The notes under the pieces are model-generated. The model made no database searches. It had not been told where the DNA came from and was given only the letters and a program-made list of their open reading frames with translations. Shown here in pieces: positions 51,129-61,100 of a stretch of 64,000 nucleotides of DNA (position 1 is its first letter; each line of letters starts with the position of its first letter). The DNA lies in NCBI GenBank assembly GCA_035295125.1, contig DATGJP010000064.1, positions 186,001 through 250,000 of the forward strand, read 5' to 3'. The stretch comes from JAICMB01 sp035295125 (GTDB lineage Bacteria; Acidobacteriota; Terriglobia; Bryobacterales; Bryobacteraceae). A program made the translations under genes and the position numbers.

Positions 51129-53600
51129 CTATTGTCCAAACCGGCGAGCACCACGGTTAAACAAACCGTAGTTGGGCGGGAATCCCGGGACTGGGACCGG
51201 CTTAGGCCCAGGGAACGCTCGAATAGTGTCATTGCGAATATCGAAGTAAGCGTTGACAACATCGCCGATCAAGGGAATCCCTCTCGATGGTCTGCGCAGT
51301 ATCTCCTGCGAAGTGATGGGCCAGTTCGTGCGACAAGAGGTCCGAAGTCGAATTAAAGGCGTTAAGGATTGTTAGGGCCGTACCCCCGGATATTCCAGAA
51401 ATACCGCTGATATTTGTGCTTCCAAGCTGGTTTGAATCGGTCACAAGGACGTTGATCCCCGATTTGTCCAGACCCTGCGTTACGGTGAGCTGGCCGTGCG
51501 CAGTAGATGTATCCCCGGTAGTGACGGTGACGTCCAGATGAATATTGAAGTTTCCGAACTGATCCTGCGCTTTTGCAATTTCGCTGTCTAGCTGTTGTTG
51601 GTACTGCGGCAGAAGGTTGTTGTTGCTATCGAATATAGCTGCATTCTTGTCCAGTATCACGTTCAGCTTCACGCTTACACAAGACGGGTCTCTTTGACAA
51701 TCTTGTGCCGAGACTGGGTCGAGTCCTGTCGGATCTATCAGGCGCAACGGATTGTTTCGGGTGTATGAGTAAGCATTCAGGTTTTGGGGATCGCTAATGA
51801 ACGCATGGAATCGCTTTTGGTCGTTCTCATCACCGCCTTGCCAAAAGACCCAGCCAAGCGGGTCTGGACTCGTAAATCGCCCCTGTGCTGAACTCATGTA
51901 TCGCACGTCGAACCAATCCAGCCCCGTTTCGGCGTCGCGTTCTTTGGAGGTGAACTTCTGCGTCACGCCGCCATCCGAGCCGTAACCCGCAACGTTCGCA
52001 CGTACCGCGTTGGTCGACAGAATCTCGTCGCCGAACGGGTAATAGTCGTGCCGCGAAAACGGCACGTCTGGCGTCGCTGTGTTTGTGATGACCCGTGTGC
52101 TGCCGAGTTGATCGGCCGTTAAATACTCTGTTGAGTTCGCAGACACTGCCCAACCATACTCCGCCATCAGGTTCCCACTCACATCGTATGCGTAGGTTGT
52201 CGTCAGTCCACTCGGCGTCTGGTTGAGGACTCTGCGGCCGAAACCGTCATAATCATACAGGGTTCGGCCGGCAGGTGGGGTTTGGCAGCGAACTAATGCA
52301 TTGGCCGGCCCACATACATCGGTGCAATTAACAGTTGTATCTGAAGTGCACGTTGCCACAAGGCGGTTTTCGGCGTCGTACTTGAACGTCGGCCCGCTGT
52401 TGCTCAGTTGGTTGAGGTTGGCGAATGGATCGTAGCCGTATCCCGCGTCAGTAATCTGATTCGTTGCGGGCTAATCGACGCGGGTGCGCTGATGCCAGTA
52501 TTGGACGTCTGTGCGATTGTGCGATTGCCAAAAATGTCGTATTGAAACTGGAAGCACCAGGAACTCGCCAGGTCCGGGCAGGCCGGAGCGCTGGTGTTCG
52601 ATGGTTTCTCTGACGCGACTAGCAGACGGTCCAAAGCATCGTAGGTGAAATACTGCGTCGCCCCTGTCAGGCCCGGTGCGCTGATGGTTTGTTGGCGCAG
52701 ATCGCCGTTGTTATTGTTGGTCGTGCTATAGACGTTGGTGACGCCCCAAACGTTGTTTGATCCTGCCACCGTTCCTAACGCGATACTGCCGACCTGCAAG
52801 TGCGGAGTAAAGTTGGTGGTCTCAAAGAGTCCGTTTCCCATCTGCAACTGAGAAATGGCCCCATGAGGGGCATATTGAATGTTCGCCGGGGACGTGCCAG
52901 AGGGTCCTTGTGCGTAAATCGTAGACGTTGTGGCCGAGCTATTGGCTTTACCAACTACGCTGGAGATTCTACCAGCGCTATCCGGACAGGTTGTTACGAT
53001 GCGGCCAGAAGGATAGGTCTCCTGCTCGACTTCCCCTGCCAGATCGTAGAGATAGGAGAATTGGTAGGCAGGTGTCGCGCCACCCGGAGTCTGACAACCT
53101 GAAATCGGACCCGCAGTCTGACAACTGGTTTGCGGACGGCCCATCTTGTCGAAATTCGAGAACAGCGTGCTGCTCACCGCGGTCGAACCACGAGTGGCTG
53201 TCACCTGGGTCAGGTGTCCAATACCGTTGGAAGCGTTGTCGTAGACGTAGGAGACGACGGTGTCACTGTGGCGGCTAATGTTCCGGTGGCAGCAGCATCG
53301 ATGTAGCTCTTGGCCAGCGGCCGGTTCAAAGCGTCATAGCCAGTGCCGCTCACGCAGTTTGAGCCGTTCACCGCGCCGTAACAGCGGGTGACAGCGCCCG
53401 GGGTGACGGTGAACACATTTCCGTTTAGATCATATGCATATGAGGTAAGGCCGTTCTCGGGATTCATCGCCGTTATCAGCCGCCCGAGTTCGTCATAAGT
53501 GAAGGTCCGAGTTTGTGGAGTATAAGTGGCGCCTTGGGGATCTTCTGAGCGCCCATGCGTCCACTTTACTGTCTGATTACGATTCCGCGCGGGCAAGCGC
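51129..53600 (-). pseudogene. Rhs/YD-repeat protein with metallopeptidase-like C-terminal toxin domain, frameshifted and N-terminally truncated
   Basis: YD repeats (TFTYDELGRLITAMNPENG, YAYDLNGNVF) run through three reading frames, joined by frameshifts near 53260, 52465 and 51300. The conserved Rhs core end is present: ERDAETGLDWFDVRYMSSAQ, RFTSPDPLGW and LNAYSYTRNNPLRLIDPTGLD. After it comes a variable domain ending in LLSHELAHHFAGD, an HExxH zinc-protease signature. The third shift follows that motif; the restored frame continues GIPLIGDVVNAYFDIRNDT to a stop at 51129-51131. The N-terminal export/shell part is missing, the 5' end stopping near the duplicated comM upstream segment. Upstream boundary approximate. 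Confidence 0.8.
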
Positions 53601-53814
53601 CAGAACCCGTGCCTGGTGGACGCGGGTTGGAGGACCGGAAGTTGGGTGAAGGCCACCAAACTGCTGTTGGTCCGCGATCCGGTGATCGGCAAGAGTGGTT
53701 CGATCAGTGCGAATGGCCCCGAATCTCTACGGGCGATAGGGAGCAGGACGGCGTCGCGGGGATGATTGAAAATTCTTTGCGACAACTGAAAGGCTGAAGG
53801 TACTAATCATTGGC
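53601..53814. other. Junction between Rhs remnant and comM, holding the second copy of the duplicated segment
   Basis: 53696-53822 duplicates 49833-49959. In the plus frame both copies encode the same C-terminal peptide ending in GMIENSLRQLKG and a stop, 17 bases before comM. Both are cut off upstream at the duplication edge. This suggests the tail of a lost gene that once preceded comM. I cannot name it. Confidence 0.55.
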
Positions 53815-55335
53815 ATGTCGCTCTATCGCACTCGATCAGCAGCCGTTCTTGGGATTGAGGCATACCCCGTAGACGTTGAGGTGGATATGTACCCCGGATC
53901 GGCGAGGGATATGGTCACTGTGGGCATGCCCGATACCGCGGTACGCGAGAGTCGGGAGCGAATCAAGTCGGCATTGGCCAACTCCGGGTTCGGGTACCCC
54001 AACAAGTCGATCACTATCAACCTTGCTCCAGCCAACATACGGAAGGAAGGAGCTGGTTTTGACTTACCTATGGCCATGGGAATACTCGGCGTCATGGGGA
54101 TGGTCCAGAATACCGAGCGCTACCTGTTCGTGGGGGAATTGTCCTTGGACGGCAGCCTGCGTCCCGTTCGAGGAGTGCTCTCGATAGCCGCCTGCGCGCG
54201 TAAGCACGGGATAGAACGGCTGCTGGTTCCCGTGGACAACGCCGCAGAAGCGGCTGTCGCACAAGGTATTGCAGTGTATGCCATCCGGCACCTGGCCGAA
54301 GCGGTACAACTCGTCACCCAACCTGACGGATTCGCACCCGTTTCTGCAGGCCAGGCGTCGACACAGACGGAAGCCAGTAATCAGCCGGATTTTGAAGAAG
54401 TCCGAGGGCAGACGACCGCGAAGCGAGCTTTGGAAGTAGCCGCGGCTGGTTCTCACAATGTTCTGATGATCGGCCCGCCTGGCTCAGGTAAAACAATGCT
54501 TGCCCGCCGGTTGGCCGGTATCCTGCCGCCTCTCACTTTCGTCGAAGCGCTGGAAACGACGCAGATCCATTCAGTGGCAGGTTGTTTGGGGAAGGGAATT
54601 GGCCTATTGACGGCGCGGCCGTTCCGAGCCCCGCATCACACGATTTCAGATGCAGGCCTGATTGGCGGCGGTAGCGGCACGCTACGGCCAGGGGAAGTCA
54701 GCCTCGCGCACAACGGCGTGTTGTTTCTGGATGAGTTGCCGGAATTTCGACGGAATGTGCTCGAGCTCCTGCGCCAGCCGCTTGAGGAGCGGTCGGTAAC
54801 ACTGGCGCGCAGCAACTTGACCTTGACGTTCCCCGCCAACTTCACGCTTCTCGCCGCCTGTAATCCGTGCAGGTGCGGATTTTTCGGCGATTCCTCACAT
54901 GAATGCCGCTGCACTGGAGCCGAGATTCAGCGTTATCTTGGCAAGATCAGCGGTCCCCTGTTAGACAGGATCGACCTTCACATCGAGGTTCCCGCCGTGC
55001 CTTACAAAGAGCTGCGGAGCAAGAAGGGCAACCTCACGAGCGCAGAGATGCGTGCCCGCGTAGAGTCCGCCCGGCACATTCAGCAGCAGCGTGGATTCTC
55101 CAACGCGCACATCCCGAACGCGCAGCTCCGAACGATTTGTTCCCTGGATGATGCCGGCGAGCGCACGTTAGAAATGGCCGTTCAGCGCATGGCACTCAGC
55201 GCGAGGGCGCACGACCGAATTTTGAAGGTGGCGCGGACGATCGCGGATCTGGATGGAGTCGAGCGTGTCACGGCAAAACATTTGGCAGAGGCGGTACAGT
55301 ATCGAAGCCTGGACCGAACCTACTGGGGTAATTGA
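53815..55335 (+). CDS. comM: ComM/YifB-family Mg-chelatase-like AAA+ ATPase
   Basis: The 506-residue protein has an N-terminal Lon-protease-like domain (about 1-170: GIEAYPVDVEVDMYPGSARD, NLAPANIRKEGAGFDLPMA). The AAA+ core follows with Walker A IGPPGSGKTMLARRLAGILP, Walker B LAHNGVLFLDELPEF and FTLLAACNPCRCGFFGDSSH. A C-terminal Mg-chelatase domain includes RDHRILKVARTIADL-like text (ARAHDRILKVARTIADLDG). ComM is a hexameric helicase promoting branch migration during natural transformation. The gene is intact. A deleted copy of its 5' region lies 4 kb upstream. Confidence 0.96.
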   Translation: MSLYRTRSAAVLGIEAYPVDVEVDMYPGSARDMVTVGMPDTAVRESRERIKSALANSGFGYPNKSITINLAPANIRKEGAGFDLPMAMGILGVMGMVQNTERYLFVGELSLDGSLRPVRGVLSIAACARKHGIERLLVPVDNAAEAAVAQGIAVYAIRHLAEAVQLVTQPDGFAPVSAGQASTQTEASNQPDFEEVRGQTTAKRALEVAAAGSHNVLMIGPPGSGKTMLARRLAGILPPLTFVEALETTQIHSVAGCLGKGIGLLTARPFRAPHHTISDAGLIGGGSGTLRPGEVSLAHNGVLFLDELPEFRRNVLELLRQPLEERSVTLARSNLTLTFPANFTLLAACNPCRCGFFGDSSHECRCTGAEIQRYLGKISGPLLDRIDLHIEVPAVPYKELRSKKGNLTSAEMRARVESARHIQQQRGFSNAHIPNAQLRTICSLDDAGERTLEMAVQRMALSARAHDRILKVARTIADLDGVERVTAKHLAEAVQYRSLDRTYWGN

Positions 55336-55946
55336 AATCAGCATATTTAGTGCGACAGGTTGCCACAACTCACGCTTGTCCCATGCCGGACTATGCCCGG
55401 TGCAGTTTACGAATCATTCTGGAAACGGCTGCTTGCGCGCGTCGGCATGAATCGCCCCATTGGACTTTGTTGCTATCCTGTGCATAGTGCATCGGGCCGG
55501 GACAGCACGGATCAAAGCGAACTGGTGGCTGTCATGGCTGCTCGTTGTCTTTGTCGTGATGGCATCGGTCGATCGGCTACCCGATCCTCCCGCAGCAAAG
55601 CCGGATTGCACTCAGTTCACAATTTCCCCTTCGCACGGGCAGCCCGCGAGTCTCGCGTCGCATTGGTCTCTTTTGTTCGCAACGCTCCAGTCTCCGCCGG
55701 AGCGCCGCGCCATTCTCGCAGTCGTAGCTGTCAGCCACCGCAGCCGAATCCTTGTCCTCGAGCGAACCACCGATTCTTCTCCCCCGATCCTGCACCGTCG
55801 TCCTCAGTTCAAAGCCGCATAGGCACAAGCGTTTTCTGACGCAGAGATGTTTGGCTTGGGTTCCTGTCCGACGAGTACTCCGTTCCGAGAGGATTTCCAG
55901 CCGACGAATATGTCCCTTTGGGGGGACAGTGCAAGAGAGGATTTCA
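55336..55946. other. Long leader region before the radical SAM gene, with a possible small gene
   Basis: Over 600 bases separate comM from the radical SAM gene. The only protein-like content is the small frame described at 55487-55822. The final part carries GAGAGG (55934-55939), the ribosome-binding site of the radical SAM gene. No terminator hairpin was recognised. Confidence 0.5.
55487..55822 (+). CDS. Possible small membrane-anchored protein
   Basis: From GTG 55487 the frame encodes about 111 residues. A short basic segment leads to one transmembrane helix (ANWWLSWLLVVFVVMASVDR), then LPDPPAAKPD and a non-hydrophobic tail with basic end. TTG 55460 is an alternative start. The N-in single-pass layout is credible, but I recognise no family and codon use gives no proof. 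Same strand as the radical SAM gene, 124 bases upstream of it. Confidence 0.42.
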   Translation: MHRAGTARIKANWWLSWLLVVFVVMASVDRLPDPPAAKPDCTQFTISPSHGQPASLASHWSLLFATLQSPPERRAILAVVAVSHRSRILVLERTTDSSPPILHRRPQFKAA

Positions 55947-56978
55947 ATGAAAACATCAGAAGTAATCGCCGCCTGGGGGAAGATTCTCAAGGGTGAGCAG
56001 CCTTCGCTTTCCATCGAACTGACGCGTGAATGCCCCCTTCGATGTCCAGGATGCTATGCGTATGACGACGCCCACCTTGGGGGCGGAATCACTCTCCGCG
56101 GGTTGACAGACCGGACCGGGCAAGACCTCATCGACGGCGTTCTGGAATGCGTGGATCGTCTGAAGCCCCTCCATCTGTCGCTTGTCGGCGGCGATCCAAT
56201 GGTTCGTTACCGCGAGCTTGAGGCCCTGGTGCCGCAACTAATCGCGCGGAAGATTCATGTGCAGATCGTCACCAGCGCTTTTCGAGTTCTACCGGCGGCG
56301 TGGGCTTCTATCGATCATCTGAACATCGTAGTTTCGATCGACGGACTGCGGCCCGAGCACGATGTGCGGCGCGCACCCGCAACCTACGACCGGATTATCC
56401 GCCACATCGCCGGTCAAAAGATTACCATCCATTGCACGGTGACGGGCCAAATGATGTCGCGTCCCGGATACCTGCAGGAATTCCTCGAATTCTGGACGCC
56501 CCGGGAGGAGATTCGAAAGGTATGGTTTAGTCTGTTCACTCCCCAGATCGGCGACCAACGGGATGAGATTCTGAAACCCGCGGAGCGGGCACGGGCGATC
56601 GCTGATATGCTGGTGCTCCGCAGGATCTTTCCAAAACTAGATATGCCCGAAGGTTTGATTCACCAGCTTGTCACGCCGCCAAGTGGTCCGGAGGAGTGTG
56701 TCTTTGCTCTTACGACTCGGGTTTTGTCGGCTGACCTGAAGACTCGCGTCGTTCCCTGCCAGTTCGGCGGCAATCCCGATTGCAATTCCTGCGGGTGCAT
56801 TGCATCCATGGGGTTGGCTGCGGTGGCGGCTCACAAATTGGGTGGCTTTATCCCCGTTGGCGCCATTTTCAAAGCCTCAGTAAGAATCGGTCGGGCGCGC
56901 GCAAGAGCGGATGCGCCGGCCCTCCCAGTGGAAGAACCTCTCCACATTTTGCAGACCGGTGTTGGTCCCCGCCCATGA
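55947..56978 (+). CDS. Radical SAM enzyme of unknown function
   Basis: The product is 343 residues from ATG 55947, with GAGAGG 7 bases upstream. The frame is open further upstream but without family features. The radical SAM cluster motif is RECPLRCPGCYAY (CxxxCxxC) near residue 30, then LSLVGGDPMVRYREL (the GGE-like motif) and VSIDGLRPEHDVRRAPATYD. Four more cysteines near the C-terminus (CQFGGNPDCNSCGC) could hold an auxiliary cluster, as in SPASM/Twitch enzymes. Its TGA overlaps the ATG of an aldolase-like gene (ATGA), so the two products probably act together. Reaction unknown. Confidence 0.85.
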   Translation: MKTSEVIAAWGKILKGEQPSLSIELTRECPLRCPGCYAYDDAHLGGGITLRGLTDRTGQDLIDGVLECVDRLKPLHLSLVGGDPMVRYRELEALVPQLIARKIHVQIVTSAFRVLPAAWASIDHLNIVVSIDGLRPEHDVRRAPATYDRIIRHIAGQKITIHCTVTGQMMSRPGYLQEFLEFWTPREEIRKVWFSLFTPQIGDQRDEILKPAERARAIADMLVLRRIFPKLDMPEGLIHQLVTPPSGPEECVFALTTRVLSADLKTRVVPCQFGGNPDCNSCGCIASMGLAAVAAHKLGGFIPVGAIFKASVRIGRARARADAPALPVEEPLHILQTGVGPRP

Positions 56979-58054
56979 GCGTCTCGCCACCCTCCGTTCT
57001 ATCGGAATTCGACCAGGTCCGGGAGCTGACGGCCCGCATTGGCAGCGATCGCTCCCTGACGCAGGCCAGCACTGGTAACATCTCGGCCAAGTTCGATGGA
57101 GAATTGTGGATCAAACGATCGGGCTGTTGGATGTCGGCCGCTTTAAGGGACGATATCTTTATCCGTCTGAATTGCGATGAGGTCGCCGACTGCCTGCGGC
57201 AGGGCCTGGATCCCTCGGATTTCTTCGCCGGGGCATCCCTCGAAACAGCTATGCACGCTGTGATGCGTCACCGCATTGTGGTGCATGTGCACTCGGTGAA
57301 TGCAATCGCATGGGCTGTCCGGCCAGATGCGCTTTCGCAAATTCAAGCTCGGCTCGCGGGTCTCCGCTGGCAGTGGATTCCATATCTGCCTTCGGGTCTG
57401 CCCCTTGCGGTGGGAATAGAACGGGCATGGAAGAGGCGCCCGGATACCGATCTCTTTATCCTCGCCAATCACGGCCTTGTAATTGGTGGCGAGAATGTGG
57501 AGTCGGTCCACGCTTTGCTCTCCGATGTGCAACAGCGGCTTGAGATTCCCCCTCGCGCAGCACATCCGGCCGATCACGCTGCTCTGGTCAGCCTCGCGGA
57601 CGATTCGATCTGGCAGTTGCCGGACGACGAGGAAATTCACTCGCTGGCGACCGACGCCATTTCCCAGAGAATCGTCTCACGGGGAATTCTCTACCCATGT
57701 CAGGCGATTTTCTCCGGGTCCGAAGGGTTGGAGACGTTCCGCGCGATCGACCGACGATGCGCGCCTGACTATTGCGATAGCCAACGTCCATTCCTCTTCC
57801 TGGACGGATATGGCGTCCTGGTGAACCAGAACGCGGGCGCAGCCACTGTTGGGATGCTTGCGGGGCTGGCGCAGGTGGCCAGGCGTCTCGGCGTTTCTGT
57901 ACCGATTCGCTACATGACGGGCACGGAAGTGTCCAGCCTCTCACCTGAGGTTGCAAATCGTTACCGAAAACTCGCCAGCGCAGGTTCCGTCCAGGCCGGG
58001 TGCTCGCGTCCAGGATCGACCCCAACCGAGTTGGCTGGTCACGCGGCCACTTAA
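56975..58054 (+). CDS. Class II aldolase/adducin-family protein
   Basis: The product is 359 residues from ATG 56975, overlapping the radical SAM stop. The N-terminal half is a class II aldolase fold: LTQASTGNISAKFDGELWIK (phosphate/substrate loop), ETAMHAVMRHRIVVHVHSVN (Zn-binding HxH) and FILANHGLVIGGENVES (third His). The remaining C-terminal part (about 210-359) with DGYGVLVNQNAGAATVGMLAGLAQVAR recalls RhaD-type sugar aldolase proteins. Zinc-dependent retro-aldol cleavage or epimerisation of a sugar phosphate is likely. The partner radical SAM enzyme suggests an unusual substrate. Confidence 0.87.
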   Translation: MSVSPPSVLSEFDQVRELTARIGSDRSLTQASTGNISAKFDGELWIKRSGCWMSAALRDDIFIRLNCDEVADCLRQGLDPSDFFAGASLETAMHAVMRHRIVVHVHSVNAIAWAVRPDALSQIQARLAGLRWQWIPYLPSGLPLAVGIERAWKRRPDTDLFILANHGLVIGGENVESVHALLSDVQQRLEIPPRAAHPADHAALVSLADDSIWQLPDDEEIHSLATDAISQRIVSRGILYPCQAIFSGSEGLETFRAIDRRCAPDYCDSQRPFLFLDGYGVLVNQNAGAATVGMLAGLAQVARRLGVSVPIRYMTGTEVSSLSPEVANRYRKLASAGSVQAGCSRPGSTPTELAGHAAT

Positions 58055-58182
58055 GGGAGCGGCACTTGCGTTAGTGTGAATTCTTCCGCCCGGCAGTAGC
58101 GATATGTCGCCTGCTGAACACCGTAATGACAACACTGCCAGCCTCTATGCGAACGTTCGACAAACGTACGCGCCCAAGCCAA

Positions 58183-61100
58183 CTACTGAAGAGGAGCGAA
58201 ATAGCCTGCGATGTCCAATATCAGGTGGGTCGCCGACGAAGCGAAGGCGCTGATCGATCCGCTGCCGGCCGGAACAAGAGCCATGTTCGAAGTGATCTGC
58301 CCGTCGAGCGCGTTCAGGGATGACGCCAGCGGCTGTGACTGACCTTTGGCCCACAACGTCAAAAACGTAAGCGGACCCGCAGGCACGACCGTGGCATTAA
58401 ATACGTAGGCTTGTGCCTGCGGAGGCGCGCCGCAGCCGGAAGATGTGACGTTGACGTCCTTCTCACCCGAGAAGGGCGGAGATCCCGCCGGATTCCGCGT
58501 GTCCAGCACGCGGCAGGGAGTCAGGTTGTACAGCGCTAGCCCGCCGCTGCCCGGGGGTGCGAAGTAGCCATCAATATCCAGGACCAGATCCATCTGGTCC
58601 GTGACGAACACGTTAATCTGGCCGTTCGTGCCCGCCGGCACGATGGCTGCGTTTGCCGTGATCGTGCCTGTCGGAGCATTCAGGGTAGACACGAGCGGCT
58701 GCGTCTGACCTGTCGGCCACGTGCTCAGGTACAGGAGCGATCCGTTTTTCGGAACAGCGGTGTAGTTCAGCGAATACGCCTGCGCGCCCGGGGGAATGTT
58801 GCAGGGCGAACTCAGAACCGGGAAGGTTCGCGTCGAGTTACCGCCCAGGGACGGACCGCCCAGAGCACCGTTGGCACTTCGAGTGTCTGCGATGCGGCAA
58901 GGGGTCACCGGATAGAACGCCAGACTCACACCACCGCTGGAGGCAGGAACGAAATAGCCGTCGATGTCGAGAATGACATCGGTAGGATTCGTCACAAAGA
59001 CGCTGACGCCTCCGTTGCTCCCAGCGGGGACGATCGCGGCGTTCGCCTTGATTCGGCCATCGAACGAGTTCAGCGTCGAGACCACCGGCTGTGTGGAACC
59101 GGTTGGCCAGATGGTGAGATAACTCAGCGGCTGGTGGGGAACCACCGTAACGTTCAGAGAGTACGCCGCCGCAACGAAGGGAATGTTGCAGGCGCTGTTC
59201 GGAATCAGGAAGTCACGCGACGAATTCCCAACCAGGCTCGGGCCTGCGAAGGGACCGTTCGGCGTGTTTCGCGTATCGGCGATGCGGCATGGTGTAACGG
59301 GGACGAACTGCAGCGCGGGGCTGCCCGATTGAGGCACGAAATTCGCCGTCACCGATGCATTCGCAGTGACGGTCAGGCAGTTTGAGCTATCGAGAGTCGC
59401 TCCGCTAAAAGAGGCGAACATGAAGCCACTGTTCGGCGTGACCGTGAGGCACACTTTCGTCCCGCTGATGTACATGCCATTGCTGGACGGCGGATTCGGA
59501 GTAATGACTCCCCCATTACCCGGCGATGCCGTTAAGGTCAGCGTGAAAGTCGGCTGCTGGCTCACCATGACTTGCACTGTGCCGCTGGACGGGGAGTAGT
59601 TGCCATCTCCACTGTAATTCGCCGTGAATTGATAACTGCCTACTGCCAGCGAACTGACTGTTAGCGCCGCTACGCCGCTTGCATTCAGTTGCATGCTGCC
59701 CAGCGCGCTGCTGCCATTAAGAAAGCTCACCGAACCCGTGGGTGTTGGTTGTCCGCTCGCCCCCGTCACGGCCGCGGTCAAAACGACATTTTGCCCCACC
59801 GCTGCTGGATTGGGACTTGCCGTAACACTCGTCGAACTTGCGACCGTAATCGGTGAGGCCTTAATGACGAATCCGTTATTGGTTCCACCGGCATAATTGG
59901 GCTGAAAGAAGCCTGTTGTATCCGGAAGATTGGTGGAGTTGGTAAACCCTCCGACATAGATATTCCCGTTAGGATCGACAGCAACCCCCGTCGGAGTGTC
60001 ACTGTTGTTTCCTCCGTACAGACTGCCGAACAGCAACTGGGACGCGTCCGGACTTAAAGTGATGATGAAAGCGTCGGAGCCGTTATTTTCGGAGCTTTGG
60101 AAGGGGTTCTTCAGCGGCCCGCTGCATCCGTTTGTCGTTCCGGCAACATACACATTGCCCCTCGAATCCGTCGTAACGGCGGTGCCCGCGAGGTTGTCGC
60201 AGCCAACGCCGGTACCATAGTTGGTCTCCCACACCAGGCCTCCCGTGGAATTCAACTTGATCACGTACGCGTCACCGCAGAAAGTCGAGCTCGCTATGTT
60301 CGTGCAACCTGGGGATAGCGTGCCAGGAGTGGTTGGAAAGTCGTGCGCCTGTGTGTGGCCTGTCGCGTAAACGTTATTCTGTGCGTCGACGGCAACGCCA
60401 TTCAAAACGGTGCTCGACTGAGCCGGCACGCTCCCACTGAGATACGTCGAAAACAGCAGCGATGCACTTCCGGACTGTGTGGTGTCGAATCCCGCAAGAT
60501 ACCCCGATCCATAGCACGCGGACGGACTGCTGCTGGCGATCGCCGGACAACTACTCTGAATTGCGTTCTTCACGGGCATCGTTGGGGAAGTCACGTCTCC
60601 CCCGATCGCGACAAAACCGTTCGGGCCGAGCCCCATTGATACCGCCGTTTGCACCACACCATTGCCCGGACCGCCGCCGAAGACAGTTGAGTAAAGCAGT
60701 GTTTGACCGTCTGCGCTGAACTTGGCCACGAAGGCATTGAAGTAATCCTGGTCCCCAGCAGCATGGTGGGAGTCCTGATATGCCGATGCGGTCACGGGAA
60801 ATGGGACGGCCGGGCCCACGGGGAAGCTGCTCGTTGTCGAGCGGAGCAACGAAGACGTGTTTCCCGCAATGTAGATTTGGCCTTGGGCATCCACCGCAAT
60901 GCCCGTGGCGTTGTCGTTGGCGCTCCCGCCGAAGAACGTGGAATAGAGGATCTGCGTGCCCGTCGGGTTCAATTTCGTGATGAAGACATCTGGCGTGTTG
61001 GTCGAGTAGATCAGCGGCTCACCAGGTGTATGCACTTCGCAAGTAGGGCTGAGAACGTTGTTCACTCCGGCTCCCGACGGGTTGCACAGGCTCTGATACG

